Under the pieces are notes generated by a model, which saw nothing but the letters and a program-made list of their open reading frames with translations, had not been told where the DNA came from and made no database searches. Position numbers and translations under genes: made by a program. From assembly GCA_018831265.1 (NCBI GenBank), contig JAHJCO010000026.1, positions 1 to 64,000 of the forward strand: DNA of 64,000 nt, read 5' to 3'. Below, in pieces: positions 16,031 through 24,949 of the stretch. Each line of letters opens with the position of its first letter. Position 1 is the stretch's first letter. This DNA is from Actinomycetota bacterium (lineage in GTDB: Bacteria > Actinomycetota > Geothermincolia > Fen-727 > Anoxymicrobiaceae).

Positions 16031-17116
16031 CTAAAGCGAGCAGTTGAGGTGGCCGAAGCCCGGGACGGCCATGCGGCCGGGGATGCCGCGTCCGATGCGT
16101 GAGCCCGCGCGCTCCACGTTCTTGACCCCGGCGGTCCTGATGGTCTTCTCCATCATGCCGACGTTGGGACGGATGAACCTGTACCACAGAACGTTCTTGA
16201 TATAGTAGGACTCCTTGAAGCGGCGGGTGAAGCGCGCGAAGTCGTGCTCGGCGCGAGGCCGGTCGGTGATCGCCAGGGCCGCAACCTTGCCCGTCACCAG
16301 CGCGCCGGAGATGCCGAACCACATCAGCGGGTCCATGGCCCCGGAGATGGTCCCGCAGAGCACCGCGCCGTTACAGAACAGACGCGGGTTGTCGGGCGCC
16401 TGCAGGGGGACCGCCCCCGAGACGTACTCCCAGTTGTCGTGCTCGATACCCTCGTTGCGGACCGCGAAGGCCTTGTACTTGTCGAGTGCCGCCTTGTCCA
16501 CCTCGCGGATGCTGAACAGCAGGTCGAAGTAGAAGTCGTTACAACTGGAGAAGTAGCCGTACTCGCTGATGCACTCGTCCCACCAGAGCCAGGCGTAGCT
16601 GCCCAGGTCTATCTCTCCACGCGATATCCAGCCGTACCATTTCAGGTAGGGGATGTCCAGCATCTCGTAGGCGCTCGGGATGAGACCGCACGCCAGAACG
16701 GTGTTGGGGGGAAGGCTCGCCAGGTCCTCCTTCTTGAGCGGAAAGTCGAACTCGAACTTCACACCCTCTTTGACCGCCTCGTTGTACAGCAGCGTATCCA
16801 GGCTGGTCTCGCGGTTGCCGCGCTCGACGGCGAACACCTCCCAGACCGGCAGCATCACCTTGGTCTCGTGGAAGTACGAGGGGCAGGCCTGCACCTGGTG
16901 GAACGCCGGCGCTATGTCTATGCCGATGTACTCCGAAGTCTTCACCGGGTCGAGCGGCGTCACATGCGTCGAGGGATTGTACAACTGCGACCCCCCGTAG
17001 CCCGGCTCGCGGTCCAGCACCGTGACGCTGTAACCGTCGCGCGCCAGGTTGACCGCCGCGATGAGCCCGGACATCCCCGCGCCGTATATGGTCGCCTCGT
17101 CGGTCTTCTTAGCCAT
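16031..17116 (-). CDS. FAD/NAD(P)-binding oxidoreductase, geranylgeranyl-reductase-like
   Basis: About 361 aa. The N-terminal Rossmann motif (ATIYGAGMSGLIAAVNLARD) and an acidic strand end (TVLDREPGYGGS) mark an FAD-binding domain; a later GAMDPLMWFGISGALVTGKVAA block fits the second FAD-contact motif of the GGR/aromatic hydroxylase superfamily. ATG at 17116 follows GGGAGGAGAA directly; the longer frame to 17182 enters a repeat. Substrate unknown, but the convergent desaturase-like gene suggests both act on lipids or isoprenoids. Confidence in the fold is good, in the role low. Confidence 0.7.
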   Translation of the reverse strand: MAKKTDEATIYGAGMSGLIAAVNLARDGYSVTVLDREPGYGGSQLYNPSTHVTPLDPVKTSEYIGIDIAPAFHQVQACPSYFHETKVMLPVWEVFAVERGNRETSLDTLLYNEAVKEGVKFEFDFPLKKEDLASLPPNTVLACGLIPSAYEMLDIPYLKWYGWISRGEIDLGSYAWLWWDECISEYGYFSSCNDFYFDLLFSIREVDKAALDKYKAFAVRNEGIEHDNWEYVSGAVPLQAPDNPRLFCNGAVLCGTISGAMDPLMWFGISGALVTGKVAALAITDRPRAEHDFARFTRRFKESYYIKNVLWYRFIRPNVGMMEKTIRTAGVKNVERAGSRIGRGIPGRMAVPGFGHLNCSL

Positions 17117-17162
17117 TTCTCCTCCCTTATAAGCCCGCTTGATTCTACCATTTAAATAATGA

Positions 17163-17242
17163 GTGGCGTCGGAGGTTTTCATTGCGTTCTAACCTTGTCG
17201 AAATCGGCGCATTCCAACGGCACTGCAAACCTCCGACCCCAC
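17163..17242 (+). repeat. 80-bp GTGGCGTCGGA palindromic element, copy B
   Basis: Starts GTGGCGTCGGAGG and ends CCTCCGACCCCAC. The interior is nearly the same as copy A in reverse (shared CGAAATCGGCG and CCAACGGCACTGCAAA). It lies upstream of the - strand FAD gene and ~50 bp before the next palindrome. Confidence 0.85.
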
Positions 17243-17294
17243 GGACAGCGACGTTGTCTCACTGAGGAATAGAGGGGTGGCCCCGTCATAGACT

Positions 17295-17367
17295 GGTGCC
17301 AGGCGGGATTCGATTCACCGGCGTTTATGCCGTAAGATGGATACTGAATCGAATCCCGCCTGGCACC
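17295..17367. repeat. Perfect 23-bp-arm hairpin directly upstream of the TetR gene
   Basis: A 23-base arm beginning GGTGCCAGGCGGGATTC (17295-17317) is repeated as its exact complement at 17345-17367, around a 27-nt interior. It ends 9 bp before the regulator ATG and takes the place of the ribosome-binding region. The GGTGCCAGGC tip links it to the elements at 608, 26751 and 28391. Confidence 0.8.
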
Positions 17368-17376
17368 GGATTATTC

Positions 17377-17994
17377 ATGAGAGCAGATTCGAGAGCGAAG
17401 ATACTGACGGGGGCGCAGGTCGCCTTCGCCGCGGGAGGCTACCGGGGTACGATCGTAGCCGATATCCTGCGCGAGGCCGGAGTGGCGCGCGGCACCTTCT
17501 ACCGCTACTTCCCGGGCGGCAAGTTCCAGGCGTTCGAGGCCCTGGTCACGCGGTTCTTCCGCGCATTGAGCCAGACACTGGAGGACAGCCTGAGGGCCGG
17601 GGGGATGTCCGGGTTCCTGCAGGCGACCGGGGGCGACGCGCTCACACAGACCTTCAGGCTGTACGTGGAGAACCACGGCGTGCTGTCGGTCGCTTTCGGC
17701 GAGGCTTTCGCCCTGGAGCCGAGGCTGTTCGCGATCTGGGACAACTTCGACCGCGCAGTGTATGAGCTGGTGCAGAAAGCACTGGAGGCGGCGGCGGCGG
17801 AGGGATCCATAAGGCCGGTCGATGCCTCGTTGATAGCCCGCGTTCTGGTGACGCTCTTCTACATGACTTCCTACCGTGACATCGTGGTGGGCCAGCGTGC
17901 CGAGATCGACGTTGAGTCCATGGCCGCCGAGATCCTGCGGCTCATACGCGGAGGACTCGCGCCGCAGGGGCCCGAGGAGCCCAGCGGCTGGTGA
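17377..17994 (+). CDS. TetR/AcrR family transcriptional regulator
   Basis: 205 aa. The N-terminal helix-turn-helix is recognisable (ILTGAQVAFAAGGYRGTIVA, then GVARGTFYRYFPGGKFQAFEAL); the C-terminal ligand domain is not assignable. ATG at 17377 is the only start that keeps the whole HTH while excluding the repeat; no Shine-Dalgarno site exists because the hairpin occupies that place. The stop codon abuts a second palindrome. The likely target is itself or the divergent FAD gene. Confidence 0.85.
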   Translation: MRADSRAKILTGAQVAFAAGGYRGTIVADILREAGVARGTFYRYFPGGKFQAFEALVTRFFRALSQTLEDSLRAGGMSGFLQATGGDALTQTFRLYVENHGVLSVAFGEAFALEPRLFAIWDNFDRAVYELVQKALEAAAAEGSIRPVDASLIARVLVTLFYMTSYRDIVVGQRAEIDVESMAAEILRLIRGGLAPQGPEEPSGW

Positions 17995-18026
17995 TGTAAC
18001 AAAAGTGCCAGACCCTTTTGTTACAT
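17994..18026. repeat. 33-bp palindrome, hybrid core
   Basis: ATGTAACAAAAG and CTTTTGTTACAT form an 11-12-bp stem around TGCCAGACC. The arms match the element at 4421-4453. The core is half GTGCCAGGCAC and half GGGTCAGACCC, joining the two core types. It overlaps the last base of the TetR stop and could terminate before leuS. Confidence 0.75.
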
Positions 18027-18075
18027 CGGTGCGAAACCGCCTTGTGGTATCATCGTGGCTTGCCGGAAGGAGAGC

Positions 18076-20538
18076 ATGGAAACACCCGATTACGACCACA
18101 ATGCGATAGAGAACAAGTGGGTGGAGCGCTGGGAGGCCGAGGGCGCATTCCGCGCCGCGGCCGACCCGGAGAAGCCGAAGCGTTACGTCCTGGTGATGTT
18201 CCCGTACCCCAGCGGGCCGGCCCATATGGGGCACGTGGCGAACTACTCGCTGGGTGACGTGGTCGCCCGCTACTACACGCGCATCGGCTACTCGGTGCTG
18301 CACCCCATGGGCTACGATGCGTTCGGGCTGCCGGCCGAGAACGCCGCCATCTCCGGCGGGATCCACCCCGCGCGCTGGACCCGCGACAACATAGAGCTAA
18401 TCCGCAACGACCTCAAGAGGCTGGGCTACTCCTACGACTGGAGCCGGGAGCTCTCCACCTGCGAGCCGGAGTACTACCGCTGGACCCAGTGGTTCTTCCT
18501 CAAGATGTTCGAGCGCGGCCTGGCCTACAAGGCCGACGCCACGGCCAACTGGTGCCCGGCGTGCGGGACGGTGCTGGCCAACGAGCAGGTGCTCGGCGAC
18601 GGGACATGCGAACGCTGCTCGACCTTCGTGGAGGAACGCTGGCTCAACCAGTGGTTCTTCCGCATAAAGGAGTACGCCGAGCGCCTGCTGGTGGACATGG
18701 ACCTGCTGGAGGAGTGGCCCGAGCGCGTGCTCACCATGCAGCGAAACTGGATAGGCAAGTCCCACGGCGCCGATGTCGAGTTCACCCTCGAGGCGACCGG
18801 CGAGAAGATCACCATCTACACCACCCGCCCCGATACCCTCTTCGGCGTCACCTTCTTCCTGCTGGCCCCGGAGCACCCGCTGGTAGACTGGATGGTCCAG
18901 GGAACCGAGCGCGAGGCGGAGGTCGCCGCTTTCCGCGAGCGCCTCAGCGGGCGCACCGAGTTCGAGCGCACCGCCCTGGACGCGGTCAAGGACGGGGTCT
19001 TCCTGGGCCACTACGTCACGAACCCGGTCAACGGCGAGCGGGTGCCGGTCTACACGGCCAACTTCGTGCTCTTCGAGTACGGCACGGGCGCCGTCATGGC
19101 GGTCCCGGCCCACGACCAGCGCGACTTCGAGTTCGCCCGGAAGTATGACCTGCCGGTGAGGGTGGTGATCCAGCCCCCCGACGGCGAGCTGGTGGCCGAC
19201 GAGATGACCGAGGCGTACGAGGACCCCGGCACCATGGTCGCCTCCCCCGGCTTCGACGGGACCCCCAACGAGGAAGGCAAGGCGGCCGTCTGCGACATGC
19301 TGGAGGGGAATGGGTGGGGGAGGAGGGCGGTCAACTACCGCCTGCGGGACTGGCTCATCTCCAGGCAGCGTTACTGGGGCGTGCCGATACCGATCGTCTA
19401 CTGCGAGAAGTGCGGTACGGTTCCGGTTCCCGAGGAGGACCTGCCGGTGATACTGCCGGAGGACCTGGACCTGGCCGAGGGGGGTCGCTCGCCCCTGCCG
19501 CTGGCCGAGTCGTTCTGGAGCACCACCTGCCCCGAGTGCGGCGGCCCGGCGAAGCGCGAGACCGACACCATGGACACCTTCGTTGACTCCTCCTGGTACT
19601 ACTTCAGGTACGTGAGCCCGCGCGACGACAGCCATCCGTTCGACCCCGAGGAGACCCTGTACTGGATGCCGGTGGACCAGTACATCGGGGGCATAGAGCA
19701 CGCCATCATGCACCTGCTGTACTCGCGGTTCTTCACCAAGGTGATCCACGACCTGGGCCTGATCGATTTCAAGGAGCCCTTCTCCAACCTGCTCTGCCAG
19801 GGGATGATAACGAAAGACGGGGCCAAGATGTCCAAGTCCAAGGGCAACGTGGTGACCCCCGGCGACTACATAGACCGGCTGGGCGCCGACACCCTGCGCC
19901 TCTACATCCTGTTCATGGGGCCCCCCGAGGTCCAGAAGGACTGGAGCGACGCGGGGGTCGAGGGCGCGCACCGGTTCCTGGGGCGCGTGTGGAGGATGGT
20001 CCACGAGCGATGCCTGCAGGCCGGAAGCGCCGGCGAGCCCGACCCGGTCAGGGACCGCGCTCTGCTGAGCGCCACCCACCGCACCATCATGAACGTGACC
20101 CGCGACCTGGGCGAGTTCGCCTTCAACACCGCGGTCAGCTTCATCATGGAGCTCGTGAACGCGGTCTACCAGTACACCACCGAGGGTCCTGTGAACCGCG
20201 AGGTGCTCGTCGAAGCGGTGCGAAGCGCGATAAGCCTGCTCGCGCCGTTCACCCCGTTCATCACCGAGGAGCTGTGGCGGGCGATGGGGGAGGAGGGCTC
20301 GGTCCACCAGGCTCCGTGGCCCACCTTTGACGAGGTCCTCGCCCGGCCCGAGGAGGTCACGCTCGTGGTCCAGGTAAACGGGAAGGTACGCGACAAGATC
20401 ACGGTACCCGCCGACATCTCCGAGGACGAGATGCGGCAGCGCGCGCTGGCCTCCGAGAACACGACGCGCTTTATTGGCGATAAGGCCATCCGCAAGGTCG
20501 TGGTGGTCCCCGGCAAGCTCGTCAACATCGTCATCTAA
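18076..20538 (+). CDS. leuS: Leucyl-tRNA synthetase
   Basis: Class I synthetase, about 820 aa, that charges tRNA-Leu in the cytosol. The HIGH motif appears as PYPSGPAHMGHV, the KMSKS loop as KMSKSKGN, with a CP1 editing domain between (VEFTLEATGEKITIYTTRPDTLFG and GTGAVMAVPAHDQRD). A zinc-type knuckle (CPACGT and CERCST) is also present. ATG at 18076 has GGAAGGAG upstream, preferred over an in-frame GTG at 18055. Monocistronic by appearance. Confidence 0.97.
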   Translation: METPDYDHNAIENKWVERWEAEGAFRAAADPEKPKRYVLVMFPYPSGPAHMGHVANYSLGDVVARYYTRIGYSVLHPMGYDAFGLPAENAAISGGIHPARWTRDNIELIRNDLKRLGYSYDWSRELSTCEPEYYRWTQWFFLKMFERGLAYKADATANWCPACGTVLANEQVLGDGTCERCSTFVEERWLNQWFFRIKEYAERLLVDMDLLEEWPERVLTMQRNWIGKSHGADVEFTLEATGEKITIYTTRPDTLFGVTFFLLAPEHPLVDWMVQGTEREAEVAAFRERLSGRTEFERTALDAVKDGVFLGHYVTNPVNGERVPVYTANFVLFEYGTGAVMAVPAHDQRDFEFARKYDLPVRVVIQPPDGELVADEMTEAYEDPGTMVASPGFDGTPNEEGKAAVCDMLEGNGWGRRAVNYRLRDWLISRQRYWGVPIPIVYCEKCGTVPVPEEDLPVILPEDLDLAEGGRSPLPLAESFWSTTCPECGGPAKRETDTMDTFVDSSWYYFRYVSPRDDSHPFDPEETLYWMPVDQYIGGIEHAIMHLLYSRFFTKVIHDLGLIDFKEPFSNLLCQGMITKDGAKMSKSKGNVVTPGDYIDRLGADTLRLYILFMGPPEVQKDWSDAGVEGAHRFLGRVWRMVHERCLQAGSAGEPDPVRDRALLSATHRTIMNVTRDLGEFAFNTAVSFIMELVNAVYQYTTEGPVNREVLVEAVRSAISLLAPFTPFITEELWRAMGEEGSVHQAPWPTFDEVLARPEEVTLVVQVNGKVRDKITVPADISEDEMRQRALASENTTRFIGDKAIRKVVVVPGKLVNIVI

Positions 20539-20595
20539 CATCCGCCGTTCCCCTCCTTGATATGCTTGTAATGCTTGTGCTATTGTTCATAAGCG

Positions 20596-21234
20596 ATGCA
20601 AGCAGTCAGTGACCTCGTCAAGAAAGCCGCCGGGTCGGTCGACTCACTCCTCTCCCAGGCACAGGGCCTGTCACGGTTTCAGGTCGGCGTGATCGCCGCG
20701 CTGCTGGCGCTTCTTGCGGCGGGTGCCGGCGTGTCCGTGTGGCGCTCGAGACCGAGGCCGGTGAAGATAGAAAGCGGCTCCGCGAGTGCCAGGGAGGAGC
20801 GTCCGAAGCTCACCGTGCACGTCGCAGGCGCGGTGAACAGGCCCGGGCTCTACGAGGTGGACGAGCGCTCGCGCGTCTCGGACGCGATAGAGGAGGCCGG
20901 GGGGCCTGCGCCTGGAGCCTCGCTGGACCAGCTCAACCTGGCGGCAAGGCTCAAGGACGGTCAGAAGGTGTTCGTCCCGTCGCAGCAGGTTGAGCCCCCG
21001 GCGGGACATGGCGCGAGCCAACCGTCCGGCGGCGGAACGGGCGGCCCGGTCAACATAAACACCGCCGGGGAGACCGAGCTGGAGACCCTTCCAGGAGTAG
21101 GCCCCGCCCTGGCGGCGCGGATAATCGAGTACCGTAACAGCAAGGGCCCGTTCTCCTCGGTGGACGAGCTGGACGACGTCGAGGGCATAGGCCCGGCCAG
21201 GCTCGAGTCCTTGAAGGACCTGGTCACGATATGA
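20596..21234 (+). CDS. comEA: ComEA, competence DNA-binding protein
   Basis: 212 aa. One membrane helix (VGVIAALLALLAAGAGVSVW, residues 31-50), an extracellular SLBB domain (LTVHVAGAVNRPGLYEV), a Gly/Pro linker, and a C-terminal helix-hairpin-helix pair (NINTAGETELETLPGVGP, IGPARLESLKDLV). It binds double-stranded DNA outside the membrane for delivery to ComEC. The stop overlaps the comEC start (ATGA), so the two are translationally coupled. Confidence 0.95.
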   Translation: MQAVSDLVKKAAGSVDSLLSQAQGLSRFQVGVIAALLALLAAGAGVSVWRSRPRPVKIESGSASAREERPKLTVHVAGAVNRPGLYEVDERSRVSDAIEEAGGPAPGASLDQLNLAARLKDGQKVFVPSQQVEPPAGHGASQPSGGGTGGPVNINTAGETELETLPGVGPALAARIIEYRNSKGPFSSVDELDDVEGIGPARLESLKDLVTI

Positions 21235-23504
21235 CCGGGGGCTTCTACCTTTCCTGCATGGCGGCGTACTGCCTGGGCATCCTGCTGGCGAGCCCACACT
21301 GGATCGCGGGCCCGGCGGCGGCCGGCGCCCTGTCGGTCTGCTGCATCACGACCGCGAGGATACTGCGGCCGCGCTGGACCAGGGCGTGTGCGATTCTATG
21401 TGCGATGCTCCTGCTCGGTGCACTCGGCATGGCGGGGCGGGTCTTCAGCTCGCGGAGGGCGGTGACGGCGAGGATGGCCGGTCGCCTGGTGGAGGTGCGG
21501 GGAAGCGCCGCCGGCGAATCCGTCACGGACGAAGGGGGCGCCAGGTTCTTCCTGGATGTGCGCTCGGTGCGTTCGGCGGAGGCGGAATACGAGGTCAGGG
21601 AACGGGTCGAGGTCTCCTGCGGGCCAGATACGTCGACCGGCGCGGTGTTTCCCGGCGCCGGGTTCACGGCGCGCGGAAGGCTGTCGGAGGCAGGGGATTG
21701 GCAGGCATCCAGGGGTGCGACCGCCGTGCTCGCGGTGGCCGAAGGGGGTCTGAAACGCTCGTCAGATCCGCCGCCCCTCACCGCCTCGATGATACACGGG
21801 TTCCGGGACGGTATCGCCGACGGCTACCGCGAGGTCTTCGGTCGCAGGATCGCCGGGTTCCTGGAAGGGGTAACCCTGAGCAGGCTCTCGGACATGGACC
21901 CCGCGGACGTCGAGGCCCTGCGGTCCTGCGGCCTCTCACACATCGTGGCCGTCTCCGGCTTGCACGTGGGCGCGGCCGCGGCGATCGCCCTGGGCATAGC
22001 CGCGGCGCTGCGCATCGGCAAGCGCAAGAGGTACCTTGCAGCCTGTGCCACCGGGTTCGCGGTGATGGCGATGGCGTCCTTCAGGCCCTCGGCGGCCAGG
22101 GCCTGGCTGATGGCCTGCGCCGCGGCGGCCGGGGTGATGCTCGGGCGCGACCACTATCCACTCACCGGGCTGTCGGCGGCCGGGATACTGATACTGGGTC
22201 TGAACCCGCGGGCCGTTTTCGACCCCGGGTTCAGGTTCTCCTTCTGCGCCGCGGCGGGGATAGTCATCCTGGTTTCCGGGACGAGACCGGCGGGTAAGGT
22301 CAGGTCGCTGGTGGCCGTCTGCTGCGCGGCACAGCTTGGAGTGATCCCGCTGATGCTCGCGGGCGGGGATGTCGTGCCGGTCAGCGCGCTCGCGGCGAAC
22401 ATGGTCGCCGTGCCGATGGTGGGGCCGATGCTCGTCTTCGGATGGGCGGTCTCGGCGCTGGGCCTGCTCAGCGCTCCGGCCGCAAGGCTGCTGGGAGTGA
22501 TACCGGGGACCATGGCGCGCATCGTCCTTGGCGCGGCGCACTTCTTCGCGCGCGTGCCGGGAGCCTACACGGGGGGCATCCTCCCGACCGCGGCCCTGCT
22601 CGCCTACCTGGCGGGGCTCGCGCTCCTTGTGGCCAGGATAAGGAGGGAATCGCCGATACTGGCCCCGTGCTCGCTCATCTGCTCGTCGGCGGTGGTGATG
22701 CTGCTTGCGGTACCCCTGTTCACAGGCTCCACGACCGCCACGGGGGTGACCTTCCTCGACGTCGGTCAGGGAGATGCCTGCCTGCTCAGGGGAGCGGGAG
22801 GCGCGACCGTCCTCATTGACGGAGGACCGGACGGCGACCTGCTGCTGCGGAAGCTGCGCGAGAGGGCAGTGAGCAGGGTGGACCTGGTGGTATTAAGCCA
22901 CCCCCACGCTGACCACGTCGCCGGGCTGGTGACCCTGATGGACAGGATGCCGGTCGGCAGGCTGCTCGAAGGCGGGATGACGGGGGTGCAGTCGAGCCTG
23001 TACGACAGGCTCCTCGAGAGCGCCGGGCGCAGGCGGGTCCGCCGGACGGTGGCCCGTGAAGGCCAGGTAGTGGTGGTTTCCCGAGATCTGAGCCTGCGCG
23101 TGATGCGGGGCCCGCGCGACCTACCCGAACAGCCCGAGGACCCGAACGAAGGCTCGGTCGTGGTGATGGCCGAGGTAGAGGGTCTCGAGGTCCTGCTGTG
23201 CGGTGACCTGGAGGTGGAGGGGCAACAGGAGCTGGTGGAGGCCCACCCCCGGCTGGACTGCGATGTCCTCAAGGTCTCCCACCAGGGGGCGGCGAACGCG
23301 GCATGCGACGAGCTCCTGGCCGCCACGTCACCCGAGGTGGCGGCGATATCGGTCGGGCGCGACAACAAGTACGGTCATCCGTCCGATAAGTGCCTGGGGC
23401 TCCTGCGCAAGTGGAGGGCCGCGGTGTTCCGGACCGACCGCGACGGCGATATAGTGGTGGGGCTCGACGGTGGTAGAATTGCCGTGTCCACGAGCGGGCG
23501 GTGA
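21231..23504 (+). CDS. comEC: ComEC/Rec2 DNA-uptake channel with metallo-beta-lactamase domain
   Basis: 757 aa. An N-terminal soluble OB-like part, a polytopic competence core (GLSHIVAVSGLHVGAAAAIA is the family signature) and a C-terminal MBL-fold domain (FLDVGQGDACLL, LSHPHADHVAG, ISVGRDNKYGHPS). The HxHxDH metal motif is intact, supporting nuclease degradation of one strand during import. With comEA it implies natural transformation, although pilus genes are not in the window. Followed 3 bp later by holA, a common order in Actinobacteria and Firmicutes. Confidence 0.95.
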   Translation: MTGGFYLSCMAAYCLGILLASPHWIAGPAAAGALSVCCITTARILRPRWTRACAILCAMLLLGALGMAGRVFSSRRAVTARMAGRLVEVRGSAAGESVTDEGGARFFLDVRSVRSAEAEYEVRERVEVSCGPDTSTGAVFPGAGFTARGRLSEAGDWQASRGATAVLAVAEGGLKRSSDPPPLTASMIHGFRDGIADGYREVFGRRIAGFLEGVTLSRLSDMDPADVEALRSCGLSHIVAVSGLHVGAAAAIALGIAAALRIGKRKRYLAACATGFAVMAMASFRPSAARAWLMACAAAAGVMLGRDHYPLTGLSAAGILILGLNPRAVFDPGFRFSFCAAAGIVILVSGTRPAGKVRSLVAVCCAAQLGVIPLMLAGGDVVPVSALAANMVAVPMVGPMLVFGWAVSALGLLSAPAARLLGVIPGTMARIVLGAAHFFARVPGAYTGGILPTAALLAYLAGLALLVARIRRESPILAPCSLICSSAVVMLLAVPLFTGSTTATGVTFLDVGQGDACLLRGAGGATVLIDGGPDGDLLLRKLRERAVSRVDLVVLSHPHADHVAGLVTLMDRMPVGRLLEGGMTGVQSSLYDRLLESAGRRRVRRTVAREGQVVVVSRDLSLRVMRGPRDLPEQPEDPNEGSVVVMAEVEGLEVLLCGDLEVEGQQELVEAHPRLDCDVLKVSHQGAANAACDELLAATSPEVAAISVGRDNKYGHPSDKCLGLLRKWRAAVFRTDRDGDIVVGLDGGRIAVSTSGR

Positions 23505-23507
23505 GGA

Positions 23508-24548
23508 TTGGCGAAAAAGAGCGCGGAAAAGGTCGAGGAGCTGCAGAACGTCTACTTCGTCTACGGGGACGAGGAGATGATGGTCGAGGAGGCGCTGGAA
23601 AGGCTCAAGGGCATCCTGGCCACCCAGGTGGACGCTGACTTCAACATGGAGGTGCTCGATGCTTCCGAGGTCGGGGTGGACCACGTCATAGACAGCGCCG
23701 AGACCATTCCCCTGCTCTCCCCCCGCAGGCTGGTGATCGCCAGGAACGTGGACCGACTCACCCAGCGCGACCAGTCGACGCTGGCCGAGTATCTCGACCG
23801 CCCCAACGAGGCCACCACCCTGGTCCTGGTGGCCCACATACCGAAGGCGGGCGAGCAGCGCGATCAGAAGGCCCTGAAGAAGGTCGAGGGCTCGGCCCTC
23901 TGCAAGAAGGCCGGCGAGAGGGGGCGGGTACTGAAGTTCACCATGGGGACCAGGGGCCGCCAGCAGAAGGTGACCGATTGGGTGTCCGACCAGTTCAAGC
24001 GCCGCGGCAAGCGGATCGAGCCGGCGGCGAGGGACCTGCTGATCGAGAACGTGGGTGTGGAGCTGCGTGACCTGCAGGACGCGGTCGAGCGGGTGTGCCT
24101 CTACTCGGCGGACTTCGACGTCATAAAGATCGAGCAGGTCTCGCAGGTGGTGCGGCCCGCCGCGGACCAGGGCGTCTTCGATCTCATAGACGCGGTAGCC
24201 GAGCGCCGAAGGGACATATCCCTGTACCTGCTGAACAGGCTGGTGCAGCAGGGGGAGAGCCCCCAGAGGCTTTTCAGCCTGCTGCTGGGCCAGTTCAGGC
24301 TGATAGCGCGCTGCAAGTCGCTGGCCTCCGAGCACGCCCCCGACGAGATCGCGGGGATACTGGGGGTCCCACAGTTCAGGGCCGGCAAGGCGCTCCGTCA
24401 GAGCAGGCGCTTCTCGGCCGAGAGGCTTCGCGCGGTGTTCGGAGAGTTCGCGGGGGCCCAGGTGGAGCTGCACTCCAGCAGGTACCTGGACGACCGTGAT
24501 TACCAGACTCACGTCATGGAGATGCTGATAGTGAAGGTGATCGGGTAG
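23508..24548 (+). CDS. holA: DNA polymerase III delta subunit
   Basis: 346 aa clamp-loader subunit that opens the beta clamp. The N-terminal YFVYGDEEMMVEEALERL and the IPLLSPRRLVIARNVDRL segment are typical, and a helical collar domain forms the C-terminus. The start is TTG (MAKKSAEK), 3 bp after comEC, with GTGAGGA upstream. It converges on rpsT. Confidence 0.93.
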   Translation: MAKKSAEKVEELQNVYFVYGDEEMMVEEALERLKGILATQVDADFNMEVLDASEVGVDHVIDSAETIPLLSPRRLVIARNVDRLTQRDQSTLAEYLDRPNEATTLVLVAHIPKAGEQRDQKALKKVEGSALCKKAGERGRVLKFTMGTRGRQQKVTDWVSDQFKRRGKRIEPAARDLLIENVGVELRDLQDAVERVCLYSADFDVIKIEQVSQVVRPAADQGVFDLIDAVAERRRDISLYLLNRLVQQGESPQRLFSLLLGQFRLIARCKSLASEHAPDEIAGILGVPQFRAGKALRQSRRFSAERLRAVFGEFAGAQVELHSSRYLDDRDYQTHVMEMLIVKVIG

Positions 24549-24552
24549 CGCG

Positions 24553-24816
24553 CTACGAGATGCCGTTCAGGGCGCGGGCCATGGCCGACTTCTTGTTCGC
24601 GGCCATGTTCTTGTGGATGACGCCCTTTGAGACCGCCTTGTCCAGCTCCCTGGAGGCGTCGTCGAACGTCTGGCGCGCCGAGTCCAGGTCACCCGAGGCA
24701 CTCGCGGCCTCGAACTTCTTGATCGTGGTCTTGAGGGCGGACTTGATGGAGCGGTTTCGCACACGCTGCTGCTCCGACTTGTGCATCCTCTTGACCTGCG
24801 ACTTGATGTTAGGCAT
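24553..24816 (-). CDS. rpsT: Small ribosomal subunit protein bS20
   Basis: 87 aa, basic. PNIKSQVKRMHKSEQQRVRN and KGVIHKNMAANKKSAMARAL match the S20 helix bundle that binds 16S rRNA. ATG at 24816 has GGAAGGA upstream; the longer open frame to 25050 runs through the intergenic repeat. Located convergent to holA as in many genomes and divergent from lepA. Confidence 0.96.
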   Translation of the reverse strand: MPNIKSQVKRMHKSEQQRVRNRSIKSALKTTIKKFEAASASGDLDSARQTFDDASRELDKAVSKGVIHKNMAANKKSAMARALNGIS

Positions 24817-24866
24817 AGGTCCTTCCCACTCTGAGTTCCAGGTACCGGGGAATTGTAGCACAATGA

Positions 24867-24940
24867 GGTCAGAACCGTGAATGCGAGCAGCGTCGGGTAT
24901 ACTCTGGACCTGGATGGAATTCGTATTCACGGTTCTGACC
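24867..24940. repeat. 16-bp-arm palindrome between divergent rpsT and lepA
   Basis: GGTCAGAACCGTGAAT (24867-24882) and its exact complement ATTCACGGTTCTGACC (24925-24940) enclose a 42-nt interior. It sits in the shared promoter region and ends just before the lepA ribosome site (CTGGAGGTA). A decayed half-copy lies at 4897. Confidence 0.75.
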
Positions 24941-24949
24941 CTGGAGGTA

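Noticed and set aside
18397-20541. Very long - strand frames opposite leuS, and likewise opposite lepA (24962-26764) and pgpH-pgeF (36759-39320)
   Set aside because: They mirror strong + strand genes in GC-rich DNA, are rich in Arg/Gly/His/Val of the type expected from antisense reading, and have no recognisable domain.
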